Shown: positions 9,561 through 12,857 of the stretch, piece after piece
Numbering within the stretch: the stretch's first letter is position 1
Layout of the letters: every line of letters begins with the position of its first letter
Source of the DNA: Larix sibirica
Lineage: Eukaryota; Streptophyta; Pinopsida; Pinales; Pinaceae
DNA length: 12,857 nt
Assembly: GCA_004151065.3 (NCBI GenBank)
Contig: NWUY0303995756.1
Location: forward strand, 1 to 12,857
Direction: 5' to 3'
Program-made: the position numbers and the translations under genes
The notes under the pieces: model-generated
Database searches by the model: none
The model's input: the letters and a program-made list of their open reading frames with translations, nothing else
Told to the model about the DNA's origin: nothing

Positions 9561-9783
9561 AATAGTGATGATCTGAATTCAATGCCATGGAGAGAAGTGA
9601 GTACAAGTAACATTTCTTCTTTAAATAAGACAATGTACACTCTTAAACCATCTTTTGATGTGCAATAAGCACAATAGTGATAATCTTAAGTCACTACCAT
9701 GCAGAGGTGCTAGTACGACTTGCATTTTTCTTTAAATAAGGCAATGCTCACTCTTAAACCATTTTCCGATGGTGTAATAATAC
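9561..9783 (-). repeat. diverged 112-bp tandem duplication in the upstream EIN2 intron
   Basis: Copy 1 (9561-9672) and copy 2 (9673-9783) both start aatagtgat(g/a)atct and share tttctttaaataag(a/g)caatg and cactcttaaaccat. They are clearly related but more diverged than the duplication in the last intron, so this event is older. No coding potential is seen. Confidence 0.85.
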
Positions 9784-9977
9784 AAGAGAAAGTAAACATA
9801 AACCATATAAATGAGAAGATCAACATATAAAGTGAAACTGCAAACAAATATACATGGATTATATTCAGGATATCCTAAAGGATTATGAACTTTTGGGCTT
9901 GTTGGAGATTTTTTGTCAGGTCTTTTTGTATTGACCTGGCTACACTGACCTTTCAGTCACAAGGCAGATGGGGAACT

Positions 9978-10710
9978 ATGAGCTCTTTATCCCCCAATAA
10001 AGCCATCACTCCATTGGAATTGACAATGAACCAGAGAGCAATGGTGCCCAAGACACACCCAAAATTTGTTCTGAAGGTGTACCATTCCCCTCCTGATATT
10101 TATTTTTCCGAGTCTGAATATGATAATCTATGCAATCAGTTTCAGGCAGGTTCCACTGTGAGATACTTCGTCAGGAGGGTGCCTCCTAAGACTCTTATCC
10201 AGGGATGAATCAGGGAGGTGCAGGAGCCACAAGGGTGACATAGCACCCATACTACAATGTGACCAAGGGTTTCTTCTTGTTTCAATTTAATGACTCAGCA
10301 CATGTGACAGGAACCTTGCATCAAGGCTATTGACTCTGCAAGAATACCCGGTTTGTTTTTTCTCCCTTGACCCATGATTTCTTGACTAATAATGCACTTA
10401 ACTGTCCTGCCCAGTTTGGGTGGGATTTCCCAACATCCTGATGCAGTTATGGTCAACCCTAGAGAATATCTCTAACCCTCTTTGGAGTTTCATCCATCAC
10501 GATCTTGAGTAATTCTTTAAAGTTTATCCCTAGACCTCAGCGTCAAGTTTTCATTAAGGTGAACCTTTCAAAGTACCTTAAGGAATTAGTGCTCATTTGG
10601 GTAGGGGTAAGGTTATTTGAATGGTCCGCTACAAATGCAACAGTGGTCGAATCTTTTGGAGTTGCCATTCAAATTACCTATCGTCCATGCTGACCTGGTA
10701 ATCACAACCT
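9978..10710 (+). pseudogene. LINE ORF1 remnant: DUF4283-like domain and decayed zinc knuckle
   Basis: ORF1 proteins of plant LINEs bind the element RNA and usually have a DUF4283 domain followed by a CCHC knuckle. An ATG at 9978 opens a 76-codon frame (MSSLSPNKAITPLEL..., then FQAGSTVRYFVRRVPP) that stops at 10206-10208. In another frame GFFLFQFNDSAHVTGTL begins near 10267, and VFSPLTHDFLTNNALNCP follows near 10350; these fit the DUF4283 pattern of a GFFLF strand followed by a W/PWTHDF-type loop. QRQVFIKVNLSKYL near 10540 fits the VxVDLSKPL segment. ELPFKLPIVHADLVITT near 10660 sits where the family has LPFKCxxCHxxGH, with the Cys codons replaced. At least three frame changes and several stops are needed, so it cannot make a functional protein. 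The match is by pattern, not by a search. Confidence 0.65.
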
Positions 10711-10920
10711 AGTGTAAGTCTCCTATAGCTTCCAATGGTACTTGCAACAATCATTGGAGCTACTGTAGCCACTGTCTAAATTACCTCCTTGTTCTCCTGT
10801 CTCTACCAGATCCAACCTAGTGTAAGTCTCGTATAGCTGCTGACATTACTTGCAGCAGTCATTGGATCTCCTGTAGCCACTGTCGAAATTACCTCATTGT
10901 TCGCATGTTTCCGCCATATC
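10705..10920 (+). repeat. 108-bp tandem repeat inside the LINE region
   Basis: Copy 1 is 10705-10812 and copy 2 is 10813-10920. Shared blocks include caacctagtgtaagtctc, cattgga(g/t)ct, ctgtagccactgtc and aattacctc. The period is a multiple of three. A short echo (gatgtagccacc) near 10940 may be the start of a third, decayed unit. It lies between the ORF1 remnant and the Pro/Ser-rich stretch. Confidence 0.88.
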
Positions 10921-12304
10921 CTCCTAAAGCCATCAGACCTGATGTAGCCACCCAATCCTTTTAGTCGACTTCTTGTGGTGGCCAAATCTAGTGATAGCAA
11001 CTAACTCGTTGCAACCTTATGACTAGTCTTGTGATCTAGGGTATCCCAACTTGGTGATCCTGACCTACGGTAATGTTAACTGGTAACCAGGACCTCTCGA
11101 CATAACCCGCGTTCTATCCTGTAAACTCAAGACTATCTAGTTAACATCATTCCTAGCGCGAAGTCTAGTCAACTCAATAGATGAAGGATTGAATGGATGA
11201 AGAAGGTGACTCCTCTCTCATTGTCCCTTTGCTCTCCCCCATCACCCCATCAAACTTCTCTGTATTCCGCTTAAGTCCTTCCCAACCATTCACACAGTTT
11301 TCCCCTCCTTCGTCTCCTACACACCACCTCCTTCATACCCCACTTAGCACTACACCCCTAAACTATCCTCCCCCCTTATTATTAACAAGTATTCAAGCTC
11401 CCCCTCTCACGGCCATAAGAGAAATGGCTCCCAATCACTGCCAACACCAATATGAAACAACAAGAAACAACCTACAACATCTCAAAAACAGGGATACAAA
11501 GAACAATAGATCAATTCCATTTCCAGTAGGGTGGGAAGAGTAGGTCAAGGTTTTATTTGACCAACTTCATGCCAATCACAAACAGAAACTTATTATAATA
11601 AGTAACCATTTGCAGGATGAAGTTGGTAGCCTCACTAATGGCATTTCGGACATAGAATCTAAGAACCTTATTATTAAACAACAAATCTTGGATGTAAAAA
11701 GTCAGGATTCTCTCCAACCACCTAGTGATTCATGCTTATATTTTGGATCTCAAGAATAAACAGGACAAGATTTGATCCCAACAAGCACCCTTCAAATAGG
11801 AAACTGAGACTCAAATCAACTCCTAAACGCCAATGATTTGGGAACTTGAAAAACAAACTCCAATTACCACAATCAAGGAGGTGGTGCAGGCCAAACTTAA
11901 TGAAGAGTGCTCAAGGAGAGAAAGCATTGAATTTGAAGGGGAGGGGTCTCCCTACATCCTCAATACTACATGAAGACCCACAGTTCTTTTCTTCTAGAGA
12001 CACTTAACCTCCCTGATTATCCTAGAGAGGTTGGTTTAGGTCGGAGTCTACTCTTTTTCAATAGTTTAAATCATTGGGGGATCGTTTGCATGCCCTCGAA
12101 GTAAAGAAGAGTTTTTCTCCCTTCCACATAAGATCCTTTTGGATGAAGATTTCATACAATCTCACATCACAGAGCTTAAGTGATCTAGAGAATTAGTGGT
12201 AGCAACACGACAAGTAGGGAAGTGGGCGGTCATTTGAGAGTCACCTCATCCGGCATGGATCCATCTTGGATTCTTGAAATGACAAGTCGGGAGGGGGAAG
12301 AAGA

Positions 12305-12857
12305 GTGTCAGGAATCACTATCGAGTGTTGGAATTGTAAAAGGGCCCTTTGGTCCTTCCCCGACGCAATTTATGATGCACTCGAACCTTCAAATATTATC
12401 TTCTTTACTGAGATCCATGCAATCCCCATCAAGACTATATCAGAATATCCAAGGTATTATTGCTATTCAGCTCGTAGGCAATGGGCCTAAAGCTCGAGGG
12501 TGCCTGGGGTCCAAGAGGTATAGCTTATCATTATCATGAATCCTTCAAGGCAAAAATACAGTGGTTAAAGAGGATGAGTTTAACAAATTTATGTGGATCC
12601 AAGTTACCAAGGTCTTCCCCATCTCTCAAGATCTTTCTTTTGCAGTTTGTTACTTTCCACCTACATCCTCAAATTTCACCTTGCACAAACATTCTAGTGA
12701 GGATCTGTAACAAGACCTATATGCTAACATCACATACTACTCTTCATTGGGGAAAATCATTCTTCTACGAGACTTCAATTCTTATATTAGGACCTAACAG
12801 ATTCCCCTTCATGACAAGTGAGGATCTAAGTCACCTGACACGAGGACACGAGACACG
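12305..12857 (+). pseudogene. LINE ORF2 endonuclease (exonuclease-endonuclease-phosphatase fold) remnant, cut by the window edge
   Basis: This is the N-terminal nicking domain of a LINE polyprotein. The first frame has the hallmark start (IECWNCKRAL), then ALEPSNIIFFTEIH with the catalytic TExH glutamate, then YYCYSARRQ, and ends near 12489. A second frame continues as GNGPKARG, passes a stop at 12537-12539, then reads FNKFMWIQVTKVFPIS, DLSFAVCYFPPTSSNF, another TAA, and SLGKIILLRDFNS. The last is the LLGDFN motif with its Gly changed to Arg; the Asp and Asn remain. Further stops follow (TAA near 12795, TGA near 12819). One frameshift and several stops make it non-functional. The reverse transcriptase domain would start beyond the window. 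Confidence 0.8.

Larger units (their letters stand above)
9260..12857 (-). other. partial EIN2 intron, running off the right edge of the window
   Basis: Everything to the right of the acceptor at 9260 should be intron of EIN2, because the exon begins mid-protein and I find none of the expected upstream coding sequence on the minus strand (for example the block ending in the equivalent of TFQDALSLMEQ). That gives at least 3.6 kb of intron. It contains a diverged 112-bp duplication at 9561-9783 and a plus-strand LINE from about 9,960. The piece 9284-9560 is AT-rich with no recognisable feature. The alternative is that the N-terminal exons were lost and this copy is truncated; the window cannot exclude that. 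Confidence 0.75.
9960..12857 (+). mobile_element. decayed non-LTR retrotransposon (plant L1-type LINE), 5' half, antisense inside EIN2
   Basis: Two LINE modules lie in the expected order on the plus strand: an ORF1 remnant with a DUF4283-type domain and zinc-knuckle remains (9978-about 10710), then an apurinic/apyrimidinic endonuclease domain of ORF2 (about 12305-12857). Between them are a 108-bp tandem repeat, a Pro/Ser-rich pyrimidine-heavy stretch (about 11193-11430) and a probably helical stretch (about 11590-11750). The reading frames shift and carry in-frame stops throughout, so the element is dead. Reverse transcriptase should follow beyond the right edge. The 5' boundary is uncertain: similarity to LINE coding sequence starts near the ATG at 9978, and I found no target-site duplication. 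The spacing between ORF1 and ORF2 could also hide a second insertion. Confidence 0.75.

Noticed and set aside
11193-11543. Pro/Ser-rich 116-codon frame as a stand-alone gene
   Set aside because: It lies between the two modules of a dead LINE and is a pyrimidine-rich stretch that is open by composition.
1-12857. tRNA, rRNA, CRISPR, prophage or bacterial operon content
   Set aside because: None of the hallmark sequences are present, and the only gene is a spliced plant gene.

Overview
The window comes from a plant nuclear genome. It holds the 3' part of one real gene, EIN2 (ETHYLENE INSENSITIVE 2), on the minus strand, set in AT-rich, repeat-laden DNA with decayed LINE retrotransposons on the plus strand. 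Spliceosomal introns, a plant-only gene, long non-coding stretches and broken non-LTR elements all fit a large seed-plant genome. The divergent EIN2 tail and a LINE-loaded intron of more than 3.5 kb make a gymnosperm such as a conifer my best guess, but this is inference.

Layout. 1-1362: AT-rich DNA with no supportable gene. 1363-1882: an imperfect tandem duplication with a 271-bp period. 2006-2269: a degenerate minisatellite. 2834-2859: a pure (AT)13 microsatellite. About 2865-3560: a decayed LINE 3' end with a frameshifted RNase H domain, plus strand. 3610-3927: an unidentified coding-like stretch. 3928-5219: the 3' flank of EIN2. 5220-5624: terminal EIN2 exon with the nuclear localisation signal. 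5625-6403: last intron, nearly half of it a 186-bp tandem duplication. 6404-9259: the large EIN2 exon, 952 codons. 9260 to the right edge: the next upstream intron, not closed in this window. It carries a diverged 112-bp repeat and, from about 9,960 on, the 5' half of an antisense LINE (ORF1 with DUF4283 and zinc-knuckle remnants, then the ORF2 endonuclease).

EIN2 is the ER-membrane hub of ethylene signalling. An N-terminal NRAMP-like membrane domain anchors it. When ethylene relieves CTR1 phosphorylation, the C-terminal part is cleaved off, enters the nucleus and acts upstream of EIN3/EIL transcription factors. This window encodes the last membrane helices and the entire C-terminal effector, 1,086 residues over two exons. 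The N-terminal roughly 300 residues are not here and should lie beyond the right edge. I saw no operon-like, CRISPR, prophage or new defence system. The points of interest are variation within EIN2, its repeat-rich introns and the LINE remains.
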